DNA of 64,000 nt, taken from positions 280,591-344,590 of the forward strand of contig NZ_JARXRO010000020.1 of NCBI RefSeq assembly GCF_029887935.1. The letters run 5' to 3'. The position numbers and the translations under genes are program-made. Of the stretch, positions 29,481-38,843 are shown piece after piece. Each line of letters opens with the position of its first letter. The stretch's first letter is position 1. Origin of the DNA: Luteimonas kalidii. Lineage in GTDB: Bacteria; Pseudomonadota; Gammaproteobacteria; Xanthomonadales; Xanthomonadaceae. The notes under the pieces were generated by a model that saw nothing but the letters and a program-made list of their open reading frames with translations, did not search any database and was not told the DNA's origin.

Positions 29481-31241
29481 TCAGCGCTTCATCGAAGCGA
29501 AGAACTCATCGTTGGACTTGCTGCTCTTCATCCTGTCGAGCAGGAACTCCATCGCGGCGATCTCGTCCATCGGATGCAGCAGCTTGCGCAGGATCCAGAT
29601 GCGCTGCAGCAGGTCGGGCTCGATCAGCAGGTCCTCGCGGCGGGTGCCGGAGAGGTTGACCGCGATCGCCGGATACACGCGCTTTTCGGCGATGCGGCGG
29701 TCCAGGTGCACTTCCGAGTTGCCGGTGCCCTTGAACTCCTCGTAGATCACCTTGTCCATCGCGCTGCCGGTGTCGACCAGGGCGGTGGCGATGATGGTCA
29801 GCGAACCGCCTTCCTCGACGTTGCGCGCCGCGCCGAAGAACCGCTTGGGGCGGTGCAGGGCGTTGGCGTCGACGCCGCCGGTGAGCACCTTGCCCGAGGA
29901 CGGCACCACGTTGTTGTAGGCGCGGGCCAGGCGGGTGATCGAGTCGAGCAGGATCACCACGTCCTTCTTGTGCTCGACCAGGCGCTTGGCGCGCTCGATC
30001 ACCATCTCGGCGACCTGCACGTGGCGCGCGGCTGGCTCGTCGAAGGTCGAGGACACCACTTCGCCGCGCACGGTGCGCTGCATCTCGGTCACTTCCTCCG
30101 GCCGCTCGTCCACCAGCAGCACGATCAGGAACACTTCCGGATGGTTGGTGGTGATCGCGGTGGCGATCTGCTGCATGAGCATGGTCTTGCCGGCCTTGGG
30201 CGGCGAGACGATCAGGGCGCGCTGGCCCTTACCCTGCGGCGCCATCAGGTCGAGGATGCGGCCGGCGATGTCCTCCGAGGATCCGTCGCCGCGCTCGAGC
30301 TTGAAGCGCCGGCGCGGGAACAGCGGGGTCAGGTTCTCGAACAGCACCTTGCCCTTGCTGGCTTCGGGCGGCTCGCCGTTGATGGTGTCGACCACGTTGA
30401 GCGCGAAGTAGCGCTCGCCGTCCTTGGGCCAGCGGATGCGGCCGGACAGGTGGTCGCCGGTGCGCAGGTTGAAGCGCCGGATCTGGCTGGGCGAGATGTA
30501 GGTGTCGTCCGGGCCGGCCAGGTAGCTGGCCTCGGCCCCGCGCAGGAAGCCGAAGCCGTCGGGCAGGATCTCCAGCACGCCGTCTGCCTGCACGCCCTCG
30601 TGGGTGCGGGTGAGCACCTTGAGCAGGGCGAAGATCACGTCCTGCTTTCGTGCGCGGGCGACGCCCTCGTGGATGTTGAGCTGCTCGGCGATGTCGAACA
30701 GCTTGTGCGCCGGCATCCGCTTCAGGTCGCCCAGCGAGTACTGCGGGAAGCCCTCGGGGATGTTCGGCGGCGGCATGCGGCTGGTCTGCTCGCCGTTGCC
30801 CGAATCGTCCTGCGGCAGGCCGCCGTCGCGGTAGCGGTCGCGCTGGCGGTCGCGGCGGTTGCGGAAGCGGTCGCGGCGGTTGTTGCCCTGCGCGTTCTGG
30901 TTGGCCTGGTTCTGGCTGGCCTGGTTGTTGCGCTGGCCTTCGGACTGCTGTCGCGGCTGGGTCCCGTCGGCCTGCGGCTGCGGCGACTCACCTCCGCCAC
31001 CGCCACCCGTGGACGGGGCGGACTGGGCCGGCTCCGGCGCCCGCGGCGCGGCTGGCGCGGCGGATTCGGGTGCGGGCGGCCGGGGTTCGGCGGGCCTGGG
31101 TTCGGAGGGTGCCGGGGCGGAGTCGAACAGCTTGGGCGCGTCCGCGTCCGCGGGTTTGGCGCTCTTTCGGGGCGCGCGGACGGCAGTCTTGCGCACGCGC
31201 TTGGCGGCGGTGCCGCCGTCGTCGGGGGTGTTGTCGGACAA
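29481..31241 (-). CDS. rho: Transcription termination factor Rho with long N-terminal extension
   Basis: Rho, 586 aa against about 419 in E. coli. The extra 170 residues at the N-terminus form a low-complexity tail: Lys/Ala-rich (1-45), Pro/Ala/Glu-rich (45-85), Gly run, then Gln/Asn/Arg-rich with [20 protein letters not shown]. The core follows: Rho_N ([19 protein letters not shown]), RNA-binding cold-shock-like domain ([16 protein letters not shown]), ATPase with P-loop SPPKAGKT, Walker [17 protein letters not shown] and R-loop residues, ending [11 protein letters not shown]. The hexamer releases RNA polymerase from untranslated transcripts. The gene is followed by a strong hairpin terminator and lies downstream of trxA in reading order's opposite: trxA is 252 bp upstream of... 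the rho start side on the same strand. Confidence 0.97.
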   Translation of the reverse strand: MSDNTPDDGGTAAKRVRKTAVRAPRKSAKPADADAPKLFDSAPAPSEPRPAEPRPPAPESAAPAAPRAPEPAQSAPSTGGGGGGESPQPQADGTQPRQQSEGQRNNQASQNQANQNAQGNNRRDRFRNRRDRQRDRYRDGGLPQDDSGNGEQTSRMPPPNIPEGFPQYSLGDLKRMPAHKLFDIAEQLNIHEGVARARKQDVIFALLKVLTRTHEGVQADGVLEILPDGFGFLRGAEASYLAGPDDTYISPSQIRRFNLRTGDHLSGRIRWPKDGERYFALNVVDTINGEPPEASKGKVLFENLTPLFPRRRFKLERGDGSSEDIAGRILDLMAPQGKGQRALIVSPPKAGKTMLMQQIATAITTNHPEVFLIVLLVDERPEEVTEMQRTVRGEVVSSTFDEPAARHVQVAEMVIERAKRLVEHKKDVVILLDSITRLARAYNNVVPSSGKVLTGGVDANALHRPKRFFGAARNVEEGGSLTIIATALVDTGSAMDKVIYEEFKGTGNSEVHLDRRIAEKRVYPAIAVNLSGTRREDLLIEPDLLQRIWILRKLLHPMDEIAAMEFLLDRMKSSKSNDEFFASMKR

Positions 31242-31493
31242 GTGCGAATTCCTCGCTTGCTGCGAGCGCCCTGGAACGGGCGGGGAGGTGTTGACGGGAG
31301 TCGTTCAGACGGGGTGCGGCGCCGTGTTCCACGCCGGATGCAGCCAAACTAACACCGCGTGCGGACGACGGCAAGCGGGCGGGGCGGGCCGTTCAGGCCG
31401 GTGCCCGGGCCGCCCGGTCGGGCGTCGCGGGGATTGCGGACGGGTCGGTGCCGCGCAGTCGACGCGGCACCGGGGAATGCAGGGACGCGGCGC

Positions 31494-31820
31494 TCAGAGC
31501 GCCTTGTCGATCATCTGCGCCAGCTGCGCCTTGCCGACGGCGCCGATCTGGGTCGCCTGGACCTGGCCGTCCTTGAACAGCAGCAGCATCGGGATCGAAC
31601 GCACGTGGTACTTCAGCGCGGTGGCGCGGTTCTCGTCGACGTTGACCTTGGCGACCTTCACCTTGCCGGCATAGTCCTCCGCCAGTTCGTCCAGCGCGGG
31701 GGCGATCATCTTGCACGGCCCGCACCACGGCGCCCAGAAGTCGACCAGCACCGGCTCGCCGGACTGCAGCACGGTGGCATCGAAATCGGCATCGCTGGCG
31801 TGGAAGACGTGTTCGCTCAC
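31494..31820 (-). CDS. trxA: Thioredoxin 1
   Basis: A 108-aa cytosolic thioredoxin with active site WCGPC (Cys33, Cys36), the preceding VLVDFWAPW strand, Asp26-equivalent in LVDFWA, and the cis-Pro segment [10 protein letters not shown]. Length and motifs are canonical. It reduces ribonucleotide reductase and other disulfides. It lies upstream of rho on the same strand (gap 252 bp) and divergent from rhlB, the same trio as in E. coli. A GGAG site precedes the start. Confidence 0.98.
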   Translation of the reverse strand: MSEHVFHASDADFDATVLQSGEPVLVDFWAPWCGPCKMIAPALDELAEDYAGKVKVAKVNVDENRATALKYHVRSIPMLLLFKDGQVQATQIGAVGKAQLAQMIDKAL

Positions 31821-32187
31821 GGAGGGCTCCTGGAAGGGGGTCGATGGCCGGCCAGGACGGCCGCACCGGGATGGATGGTAAACTTGGGTGATTCGCGGCC
31901 CGATTCAAGGGCCGCCCGTGACGGGCATCCCCGGGCGACCCCATGCGCCCATGGTCCGCGAGCCCGGGGTCCGCGCCAACCGGCGCCCTCCCCGTTCCAA
32001 GGCAGTCTGCGATGCAGGCGCCGCCCACGCAAGCTCCAGGGCGTGTCATGCCGCTTGAAGGACTTCCCTGCCCGTTTGGGTCGCCGCACCGCGGCGATAC
32101 GCGCCCTGCAGCGCGGCGACCCAAGCGGACCGGGAGTCGCTTCCGGACGGTTCGCGACGCACTGGGGCCGCACACAAGAAGCCCTAC
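31821..32187. other. Divergent trxA/rhlB intergenic region
   Basis: A 367-bp gap that must hold the promoters of both divergent genes. On the minus strand a TTGAAT word (31908-31903) could serve trxA, but no good -10 at the right distance was found. No repeat, hairpin or coding frame stood out. Confidence 0.45.
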
Positions 32188-33996
32188 ATGAGCGACAAGC
32201 CACTTACCGACATCACCTTCTCCAGCTTCGAACTGCACCCGGCGCTGCTGGCCGGACTCGAGGCCGCCGGGTTCACCCGGTGCACCCCGATCCAGGCGCT
32301 GACCCTGCCCATCACCCTGTCCGGGCGCGATGTGGCCGGACAGGCGCAGACCGGCACCGGCAAGACCCTGGCCTTCCTGGTCACGGTCATCAACCGGCTG
32401 CTGTCGAAGCCGGCATTGGCCGAGCGCAAGCCCGAGGATCCGCGCGCGCTGATCCTGGCGCCGACCCGCGAACTGGCGATCCAGATCCACAAGGACGCGA
32501 TGAAACTCGCGCCCGAGCTGGGCCTGAAGTTCGCCCTGGTCTACGGCGGCGTCGACTACGACAAGCAGCGCTCGCTGCTGCAGGCCGGCGCGGACGTGAT
32601 CATCGCCACCCCCGGCCGCCTGATCGACTACGTCAAGCAGCACAAGGTCGTGTCCCTGCACGCCTGCGAGGTGTGCGTGCTGGACGAGGCCGACCGGATG
32701 TTCGACCTGGGCTTCATCAAGGACATCCGCTTCCTGCTGCGGCGCATGCCGATCCGCACCGAGCGCCAGACGCTGCTGTTCTCGGCCACCCTCAGCCATC
32801 GCGTGCTGGAACTGGCCTACGAGCACATGAACGAGCCGGAGAAGATCGTCGTCGAGACCGAGTTCATCACCGCAGCCAAAGTGCGGCAGAAGCTCTACTA
32901 CCCCTCCGACGAGGAGAAGCTGCCGCTGCTGCTGGGCCTGCTCTCGCGCAGCGAGGGCGCGCGCACCATGGTGTTCGTCAACACCAAGGCTTTCGTCGAG
33001 CGCGTCGCGCGTTCGCTCGAGCGCGCCGGCTACCGCGTCGGCGTGTTGTCGGGCGACGTGCCTCAGAAGAAGCGCGAGTCGCTGCTGAAGAAGTTCCAGG
33101 CCGGCCAGCTCGAGATCCTGGTGGCCACCGACGTGGCCGCGCGGGGCCTGCACATCGACGGCGTCAGCCATGTCTACAACTACGACCTGCCGTTCGATGC
33201 CGAGGATTACGTCCACCGCATCGGCCGCACCGCGCGCCTGGGCGCCGAGGGCGACGCGATCAGCTTCGCCTGCGAGCGCTACGCGATGGGCCTGCCGGAC
33301 ATCGAGGCCTACATCGAACAGAAGATTCCGTCCGAGCCGGTGACCGCGGAACTGCTGGTGCCGGTGCCGCGCAAGGCGCGGCCGGACGCGGTGGTGGACA
33401 CGGGCGACAACGAGGACGGCGACAGCATCGGCGAGATCTACCGCGAGGTGCGCGAGGCCAAGGCGGCCGAGGACGCCAAGCGCGGTGGTGGCCGCGGCGG
33501 GCGTCCGGGTCCGGGGGCAGGACGCACCGGCCCCCGCTCCGACGCGGGATCCGGTTCCGGCGAGCGCCCGCGGCGCGCGCGCAAGCCGCGCGTGCATGCG
33601 GACGGCGAGGGCCCGGCCGCGGCTGCCGTCACGGCCGAGGCGGCGCCTGCCGAGGCGGCGCCCTCGCAGGTGATCGACGCGGCCGGTGCGGTCGCGGCGG
33701 CGATGCCGGACGAATCGCGGCCGCCGCGCAAGCGTCGCCGCCGGCGTCGCGGCCAGCGCGTCGAGGGTGCTGCGGACACCGGCCAGGACTCCGCCCAGCA
33801 GACCGGCGGGCAGGGAGCCCGCGCCACGGCGACGCGCGAACCGCGCAAGGCGTCGGCCCCACGTTCTCAGCGCGCGCCCCGCGACGGCGCCCCGGCATCG
33901 GCGTCTACCGGCGGGTCGAGCGAACCTTCGCTGCTGTCGCGCCTGGGTGCCCGGCTGCGCAAACTGGTGACGCGCGCGCCGCACAGCCAGCACTGA
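32188..33996 (+). CDS. rhlB: ATP-dependent RNA helicase RhlB with basic C-terminal tail
   Basis: DEAD-box helicase, 602 aa. The first 400 residues are canonical: Q motif FTRCTPIQ, motif I AQTGTGKT, Ia PTRELA, II as DEAD ([12 protein letters not shown]), [28 protein letters not shown]. After that a 180-residue disordered tail rich in Gly, Arg, Ala and Pro includes [11 protein letters not shown] and short charged clusters, and ends [17 protein letters not shown]. RhlB works in the RNA degradosome with RNase E; the tail is longer than the E. coli one (421 aa in total). Start [16 protein letters not shown] matches the family start. Confidence 0.95.
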   Translation: MSDKPLTDITFSSFELHPALLAGLEAAGFTRCTPIQALTLPITLSGRDVAGQAQTGTGKTLAFLVTVINRLLSKPALAERKPEDPRALILAPTRELAIQIHKDAMKLAPELGLKFALVYGGVDYDKQRSLLQAGADVIIATPGRLIDYVKQHKVVSLHACEVCVLDEADRMFDLGFIKDIRFLLRRMPIRTERQTLLFSATLSHRVLELAYEHMNEPEKIVVETEFITAAKVRQKLYYPSDEEKLPLLLGLLSRSEGARTMVFVNTKAFVERVARSLERAGYRVGVLSGDVPQKKRESLLKKFQAGQLEILVATDVAARGLHIDGVSHVYNYDLPFDAEDYVHRIGRTARLGAEGDAISFACERYAMGLPDIEAYIEQKIPSEPVTAELLVPVPRKARPDAVVDTGDNEDGDSIGEIYREVREAKAAEDAKRGGGRGGRPGPGAGRTGPRSDAGSGSGERPRRARKPRVHADGEGPAAAAVTAEAAPAEAAPSQVIDAAGAVAAAMPDESRPPRKRRRRRRGQRVEGAADTGQDSAQQTGGQGARATATREPRKASAPRSQRAPRDGAPASASTGGSSEPSLLSRLGARLRKLVTRAPHSQH

Positions 33997-34142
33997 GCGC
34001 GACGCGCCACGCCGGAGTGCCCAGCCCCGACGTGGCGCGCATCGCGTCGGCGACGCCGTCGCCGTCGCCATGTCTTGACGGCGTCCGCAAAGCCGGCACG
34101 GCATGCGCTTGGGTCGAGACGAGTTCTGCGATACTCCGCGCC

Positions 34143-34832
34143 ATGACCGTTCTGCGCTTCGACAGCGTCAGCAAGCAGTACGCCGGCGGGCGCGTCGCGC
34201 TGTCCGAGGTGAGCTTCGGCGTGGCCGCCGGCGAGATGCTGTTCCTCACCGGCCACTCCGGCGCCGGCAAGAGCACCCTGCTCAAGTTGATCCACCTGGC
34301 CGAGCGGCCGAGCCGTGGCGCGGTGGTGTTCAACGAGCGCAACCTGCTCAAGGTGCGCGGGCGGCGGGTCGCGCTGCACCGGCGCGAGGTGGGCGTGGTG
34401 TTCCAGGACCATCGCCTGCTCACCGACCGCAGTGTGTTCGACAACGTCGCGCTGCCGCTGATCCTGCGCGGCCAGCGCCGCGGCGAGATCGGCAAGCGGG
34501 TGCGCAGCGCGCTCGAACGGCTCGGCCTGGGCGACCGCGAGCAGGCGCTGCCGACGCAACTGTCGGCGGGCGAACAGCAGCGCGTGGGCATCGCCCGCGC
34601 GATGGTCGGCGAACCGCGGCTGCTGGTGGCCGACGAGCCCACCGGCAACCTCGACCCGACCCTGTCGGCGGAGATCATGGCGCTGTTCGCCTCGCTTCCC
34701 GAGCGCGGCACCAGCGTGCTGATCGCCAGCCACGACCTCGGCCTGGTCAAGCGCATGCGCAAGCGCGTGCTGGTGCTCGACCACGGCGCCCTGGTGGACG
34801 ACATCGCGCCGGAGGACCTGGCCGGTGAATGA
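34143..34832 (+). CDS. ftsE: Cell division ATP-binding protein FtsE
   Basis: A 229-aa ABC ATPase of the FtsEX complex: Walker A GHSGAGKST, signature LSAGEQQR, Walker B LLVADEPTGNLDP and switch His in IASHDLGL. FtsEX at the septum activates peptidoglycan hydrolases through FtsX. A GATACT word lies seven bases before the ATG with no clear ribosome-binding site, so transcription may start close to the initiation codon. The stop overlaps the ftsX start by 8 bp. Confidence 0.97.
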   Translation: MTVLRFDSVSKQYAGGRVALSEVSFGVAAGEMLFLTGHSGAGKSTLLKLIHLAERPSRGAVVFNERNLLKVRGRRVALHRREVGVVFQDHRLLTDRSVFDNVALPLILRGQRRGEIGKRVRSALERLGLGDREQALPTQLSAGEQQRVGIARAMVGEPRLLVADEPTGNLDPTLSAEIMALFASLPERGTSVLIASHDLGLVKRMRKRVLVLDHGALVDDIAPEDLAGE

Positions 34833-35775
34833 GCCTCGCGCGGCGGCGCCCGCCGCACGTCCTTCCGCGGTCGGCACCTGGATCGACCACCATCTCTACA
34901 GCCTGGTCGCCAGCCTCGGCCGCGTGTTCCGCAAGCCGTGGGCGGCGCTGCTGACGATCGCGGTCATGGCGATGGCGCTCGCGCTGCCGCTGGGCCTGTG
35001 GCTGGTGCTGGGCAACCTCGAGCGGCTGGCCGGCAACATCGAGCGTTCGCGCGAGATCAGCGTCTTCCTGCGCCAGGACGTGGACTCCGCGCGCGCCAGG
35101 CAACTGGCCGACGAACTGCGGGCGCGCGGCAACGTGGCCGATGTCACCCACATCCCGCCCGAGCAGGGGCTGGCGTCGCTACGCGAGGACGACACGCTGG
35201 CCGGGATCATCGACGCGGTCGGCGACGAGAACCCGCTGCCGCACGCCCTGCTGGTGCTGCCCGCCGGTGACGAACTGATGGTGGCCGAGTCGCTGCGGCA
35301 GCTGCCCGAGGCGGAACTCGTGCAGCACGATGCGCAGTGGCGCCAGCGCCTGGACACCTGGCTGCGTTTCGGCGGCCGCGTGGCCTGGGTGCTCGCCGCC
35401 CTGTTCGGGCTGGGCGCGCTGCTGGTGGTGGGCAACACGGTGCGCCTGGACATCCAGTCGCGGCGTGAGGAGATCGGCGTGCTGCAGCTGCTGGGCGCGA
35501 CCGACGGCTTCATCCGGCGGCCCTTCCTCTACCTCGGCGCGTGGTACGGCCTGGCCGCGGGCGCGATGGCGGTGGCACTGCTCGCCGCCGCCGCGGGCGC
35601 GCTGCGCGGTCCGCTGGCGGAACTGGCCGCCAGCTACGGCAGCCGGTTCGCGCTGGGCGGCATCGACGGGCCGTGGACGCTCGCCGTGCTCGGCGGCGCC
35701 ACCGCGCTCGGCTGGCTCGGCGCCAATCTGGTAACCGGGCACTTCCTGCGCCAGACGCGCCCCACGGAGACCTGA
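34825..35775 (+). CDS. ftsX: Cell division protein FtsX
   Basis: A 316-aa membrane protein with GTG start inside the end of ftsE. One helix near 40-65, a periplasmic loop (about 65-185; [21 protein letters not shown]), then three helices in the FtsX domain with [28 protein letters not shown]. Topology and length match FtsX. It transmits FtsE ATPase motion to murein hydrolase activators. A response regulator gene follows after 6 bp. Confidence 0.96.
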   Translation: MNEPRAAAPAARPSAVGTWIDHHLYSLVASLGRVFRKPWAALLTIAVMAMALALPLGLWLVLGNLERLAGNIERSREISVFLRQDVDSARARQLADELRARGNVADVTHIPPEQGLASLREDDTLAGIIDAVGDENPLPHALLVLPAGDELMVAESLRQLPEAELVQHDAQWRQRLDTWLRFGGRVAWVLAALFGLGALLVVGNTVRLDIQSRREEIGVLQLLGATDGFIRRPFLYLGAWYGLAAGAMAVALLAAAAGALRGPLAELAASYGSRFALGGIDGPWTLAVLGGATALGWLGANLVTGHFLRQTRPTET

Positions 35776-35781
35776 GCCGAC

Positions 35782-36624
35782 ATGATGTCGCACGATCTGC
35801 GCCACCTGGACACCGAGACCCCGTGCGTGCTGGTGGTCGACGGCTCGAAGCTCGTGCGCAAGCTGATCCTGGCGGTGCTGCAGAAGGAACTGCCGGGCGT
35901 GCGCGTGGCCGAGGGCGGCAGCCTGGCCGAGGCGCGCGCGGTGCTGGGCGCCGAGCCGGTGGACCTGGTGACCACCGCGCTGGTGCTGCCCGACGGCGAC
36001 GGGCTGCAGGTCGCGCGCGCGGTGCGCGAGGCCGGCGGCCAGCGCTACGTACCGGTGATCGTGATCTCCGGCGACGTGCAGTCGCACCTGGAGGATCGCC
36101 GCTTCACCGAAGACGTCACCGATTACTTCGACAAGGGCCTGGGCCACAACGCGCTGGCCGCGTTCATCCGTGGCTACGTGCAGCCGCAGCCGATCGCCGA
36201 CGCGCACGTGCTGTACATCGAGGACAGCCGCACGGTGGCGGTGGCGATCCGGCGCATGCTCGAGGCGCACCAGATGCGCGTCACCCACGTCACCAATGCC
36301 GAGGATGCGATCGCCTACCTCGAGGCCTATGCCGGCACCGATGCCGCCCCCGGCGCCGACCTGGTGCTCACCGACCTGTACCTGAAAGGCGAGCTCGACG
36401 GCCGCGACGTGCTCGACAAGGTCCGCAACGGCCTGGGCTACGGCAAGCGCCGGCTGCCGGTGCTGGTGATGACCGGAGACGACAACCGCGACAACCAGGC
36501 CGCGCTGCTGCGCCAAGGCGCCAACGACCTGGTGCTCAAGCCGATCGAGGAACGCCTGCTCGCGACCAAGGCGCTGTTCCAGCTGCGGCTGTCGCGGCTG
36601 CCGGACCACCCGCTGCAGGCATGA
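35782..36624 (+). CDS. Dual receiver-domain response regulator, first domain degenerate
   Basis: A 280-aa cytosolic protein of two receiver domains and nothing else. The second (about 142-270) is complete: E147/D148, phospho-acceptor Asp198 in LVLTDLYL, Thr231 and Lys253. The first (about 15-135) has Asp20 but Gly in place of the second acid and Ala66 where the phospho-acceptor Asp should be ([14 protein letters not shown]), while Ser97 and Lys118 remain. The first is thus probably a non-phosphorylatable partner domain. No output domain is present. It is 6 bp behind ftsX and its stop forms an ATGA overlap with ung, so it belongs to the ftsEX transcript; the cognate kinase is not here. Confidence 0.9.
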   Translation: MMSHDLRHLDTETPCVLVVDGSKLVRKLILAVLQKELPGVRVAEGGSLAEARAVLGAEPVDLVTTALVLPDGDGLQVARAVREAGGQRYVPVIVISGDVQSHLEDRRFTEDVTDYFDKGLGHNALAAFIRGYVQPQPIADAHVLYIEDSRTVAVAIRRMLEAHQMRVTHVTNAEDAIAYLEAYAGTDAAPGADLVLTDLYLKGELDGRDVLDKVRNGLGYGKRRLPVLVMTGDDNRDNQAALLRQGANDLVLKPIEERLLATKALFQLRLSRLPDHPLQA

Positions 36625-37325
36625 ACGCACCGGACGTGCGGCTCGAGCCATCGTGGAAGGCGCGCGTGGGCGACTGGTTCGCGCGCGACGACATGCGCGC
36701 GCTGTCGGGCTTCCTGCGTGAGCGCCGCGCGGCCGGCGCGCGCATCTATCCGCCGGGCCCCGAGATCTTCGCCGCGTTCGAGGCGACGCCGTTCGACACG
36801 GTGAAGGTGGTGGTCCTCGGCCAGGATCCCTACCACGGGCCGGGCCAGGCGCATGGCCTGTGTTTTTCGGTGCGTCCGGACGTGCCGGTGCCGCCGTCGC
36901 TGGAGAACATGTACAAGGAACTGCAGCGCGATCTGGGGCTCGCGCGTCCCGACCATGGCTGGCTGATGCCCTGGGCGCGACAGGGCGTGCTGCTGCTCAA
37001 TGCGGTGCTCACCGTGGAGGAGGGGCGGGCGGGCGCGCACCAGGGCCGCGGCTGGGAGGGCTTCACCGACCACGTGGTCGACGTGCTCAACCGGGAGCGC
37101 GAGGGCCTGGTGTTCCTGCTGTGGGGCGCGTACGCGCAGAAGAAGGGCTCGATCGTCGATCCGCGCCGGCACCGCGTGCTGCGCACGACGCATCCCTCGC
37201 CGCTGTCCGCGCATCGCGGCTTCCTCGGTTGCGGGCACTTCTCCGCCGCCAACGATTACCTGATGCGGCACGGGCAGGCGCCGATCGACTGGTCGCTGCC
37301 GCCGCGCGCGCAGATCGAGGCGTGA
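36621..37325 (+). CDS. ung: Uracil-DNA glycosylase (family 1)
   Basis: A 234-aa repair enzyme that removes uracil from DNA. Water-activating loop GQDPYHG with Asp69, uracil-binding [32 protein letters not shown], and the minor-groove loop [11 protein letters not shown] with His191 are all present. Length is typical. The start codon overlaps the response regulator stop (ATGA). The downstream 207 bp up to copB hold no gene. Confidence 0.97.
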   Translation: MNAPDVRLEPSWKARVGDWFARDDMRALSGFLRERRAAGARIYPPGPEIFAAFEATPFDTVKVVVLGQDPYHGPGQAHGLCFSVRPDVPVPPSLENMYKELQRDLGLARPDHGWLMPWARQGVLLLNAVLTVEEGRAGAHQGRGWEGFTDHVVDVLNREREGLVFLLWGAYAQKKGSIVDPRRHRVLRTTHPSPLSAHRGFLGCGHFSAANDYLMRHGQAPIDWSLPPRAQIEA

Positions 37326-37532
37326 GATGCAGGCGCGCGACGCCGTCGCGTCCGGACCCCGAGGCCTCGACCTGGCGCGCGACGCGCGGGACTCGCACCG
37401 GGGTCGTGCGTCTGGCCGCCGCTGAAGGCCGCCACGCCGCGACAGCCATGAGATCCCCTGTGCGGCGGCGCTCCGTGTTCCATTGACTCACGCGGGCGCG
37501 GCGCGCATCCACGCGCCATGCATCGCCCGTGC

Positions 37533-38843
37533 TCAGAACCAGAGCTTGATCCCGGCGATCCAGCGCGTCTCGCGCGTCGCCTCGCCGTCCGCCGCGTGCA
37601 GGTCGGCGGTGCGTCCGAACGCCCGTTCGTGCACGACGCCCAGATACGGCGCGAACCGACGCGTGACTTCGTAGCGCAAGCGCAGCCCGGCCTCGACCTC
37701 GGACAGCCCGTGGCCGATGCCGCGGCGCGGGTCGTCTTTCGAGTTCAGTTCGACCTCGACCATGGGCTGCAGCACCAGGCGATTGGTGAAACGCAGGTCG
37801 TATTCCGCCTCCAGCTCCGCCGCCAGCCCGCCGCCTTCGCCGGCATAGGCGATGGCGGACACCTCGAACATGTATGGCGCGATGCCCTGCACGCCGACGC
37901 CCAGGCGCGTCCGCGACGGCGCATCGCCCCAGTCGCGTCGCAGGCCGCCCACCACGTCCCACCAGCGGGCGACCGCGCGCGAGTAACGCAGTTCGACCTG
38001 CGCCGATTCGAGGTGGCCGCCCGTGCGTTCGCCGCTGCTGCGCAGCCAGGCGCGGTGGATGTCGCCGCCCCAGGAGGCCTTGCCTTCCCAGGACTGTCCG
38101 CGGGTGTCGCCGTCGTCCCAGGCTTCCAGGTGGTCGATGTCGAGCCGGCGCCAGGTCGTCGCGCCGTGCGCCATGTGTGGATGCGAGAGCGCGGGGAACG
38201 CGGCGGCGCGGTCGGCGTCGGTAAGCGTCGGGATCGGCTCGCGCGGCACGGCGGCGATCGTGGGCGTGCAGTGGCCCATCGCCGCGTGTTCCGGCGGACA
38301 GGCGTCCACCGGGACCGGTTCCCGCACGCCGTCGCCTTGGTGCGGATGCGTCACTGCACCGGCGTGTGCGTCGTCGCGTGCCGGACGTTCCTGCGTGCAG
38401 TGGCCCATGGCCGCATGCCGGGGCGTGCAGCGGGTATCCGGCTGTGGCGGCTGGGCGACAGCGGCGCCGTGTCCGCGATGCGGATCGCTGCCAGCGGGAG
38501 CCTGCGCGTCGACGTCTGCGGACTGCCCTGGCGTGCAGTGGCCCATGGCCGCATGCGCGGGTGTGCAGCCTTGCATCGGCGCGTCATGGATTGGCCCGCC
38601 GTGTCCGGCGTGACCGGCCTCCGCGGCGGGCGGGGCACCTGAAGCCCGCCCGGAATGGGCGTCATGGCCGGTGGGTCCGGTGCGATCGGCGGTCCGGGCA
38701 TGATCGGCGTGGCCGGTCTGTAAGGTGTGTCCGGCATGCTCGGCGTGCGCGGCATGCTGCGGGTGTCCGCCCTCCCGTGCGGTGGCCGCAAGTGGTGCAA
38801 GCCCGAGCAGGAGCAGGGCCAGGGCGCGCGGATACCGGCTCAT
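37533..38843 (-). CDS. copB: Copper resistance protein CopB
   Basis: A 436-aa outer-membrane beta-barrel protein. Signal peptide (1-22), then about 190 residues of His/Met/Cys-rich, Gly-rich sequence that should bind copper, then the CopB barrel (about 215-436) ending KLWF with a terminal Phe. The metal-binding part holds three copies of a C-x-P-x-HAAMGHCT unit (about 93-105, 139-151, 182-194) with spacing of 46 and 43 residues. The start codon makes an ATGA overlap with copA. The periplasmic oxidase and this barrel are known to act together in copper tolerance. Confidence 0.95.
   Translation of the reverse strand: MSRYPRALALLLLGLAPLAATAREGGHPQHAAHAEHAGHTLQTGHADHARTADRTGPTGHDAHSGRASGAPPAAEAGHAGHGGPIHDAPMQGCTPAHAAMGHCTPGQSADVDAQAPAGSDPHRGHGAAVAQPPQPDTRCTPRHAAMGHCTQERPARDDAHAGAVTHPHQGDGVREPVPVDACPPEHAAMGHCTPTIAAVPREPIPTLTDADRAAAFPALSHPHMAHGATTWRRLDIDHLEAWDDGDTRGQSWEGKASWGGDIHRAWLRSSGERTGGHLESAQVELRYSRAVARWWDVVGGLRRDWGDAPSRTRLGVGVQGIAPYMFEVSAIAYAGEGGGLAAELEAEYDLRFTNRLVLQPMVEVELNSKDDPRRGIGHGLSEVEAGLRLRYEVTRRFAPYLGVVHERAFGRTADLHAADGEATRETRWIAGIKLWF

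Noticed and set aside
28679..29659. Plus-strand frames between the GAF gene and rho
   Set aside because: They run through the palindromic repeats, giving peptides such as KIKEEASA; the DNA is explained by the hairpins, not by coding.
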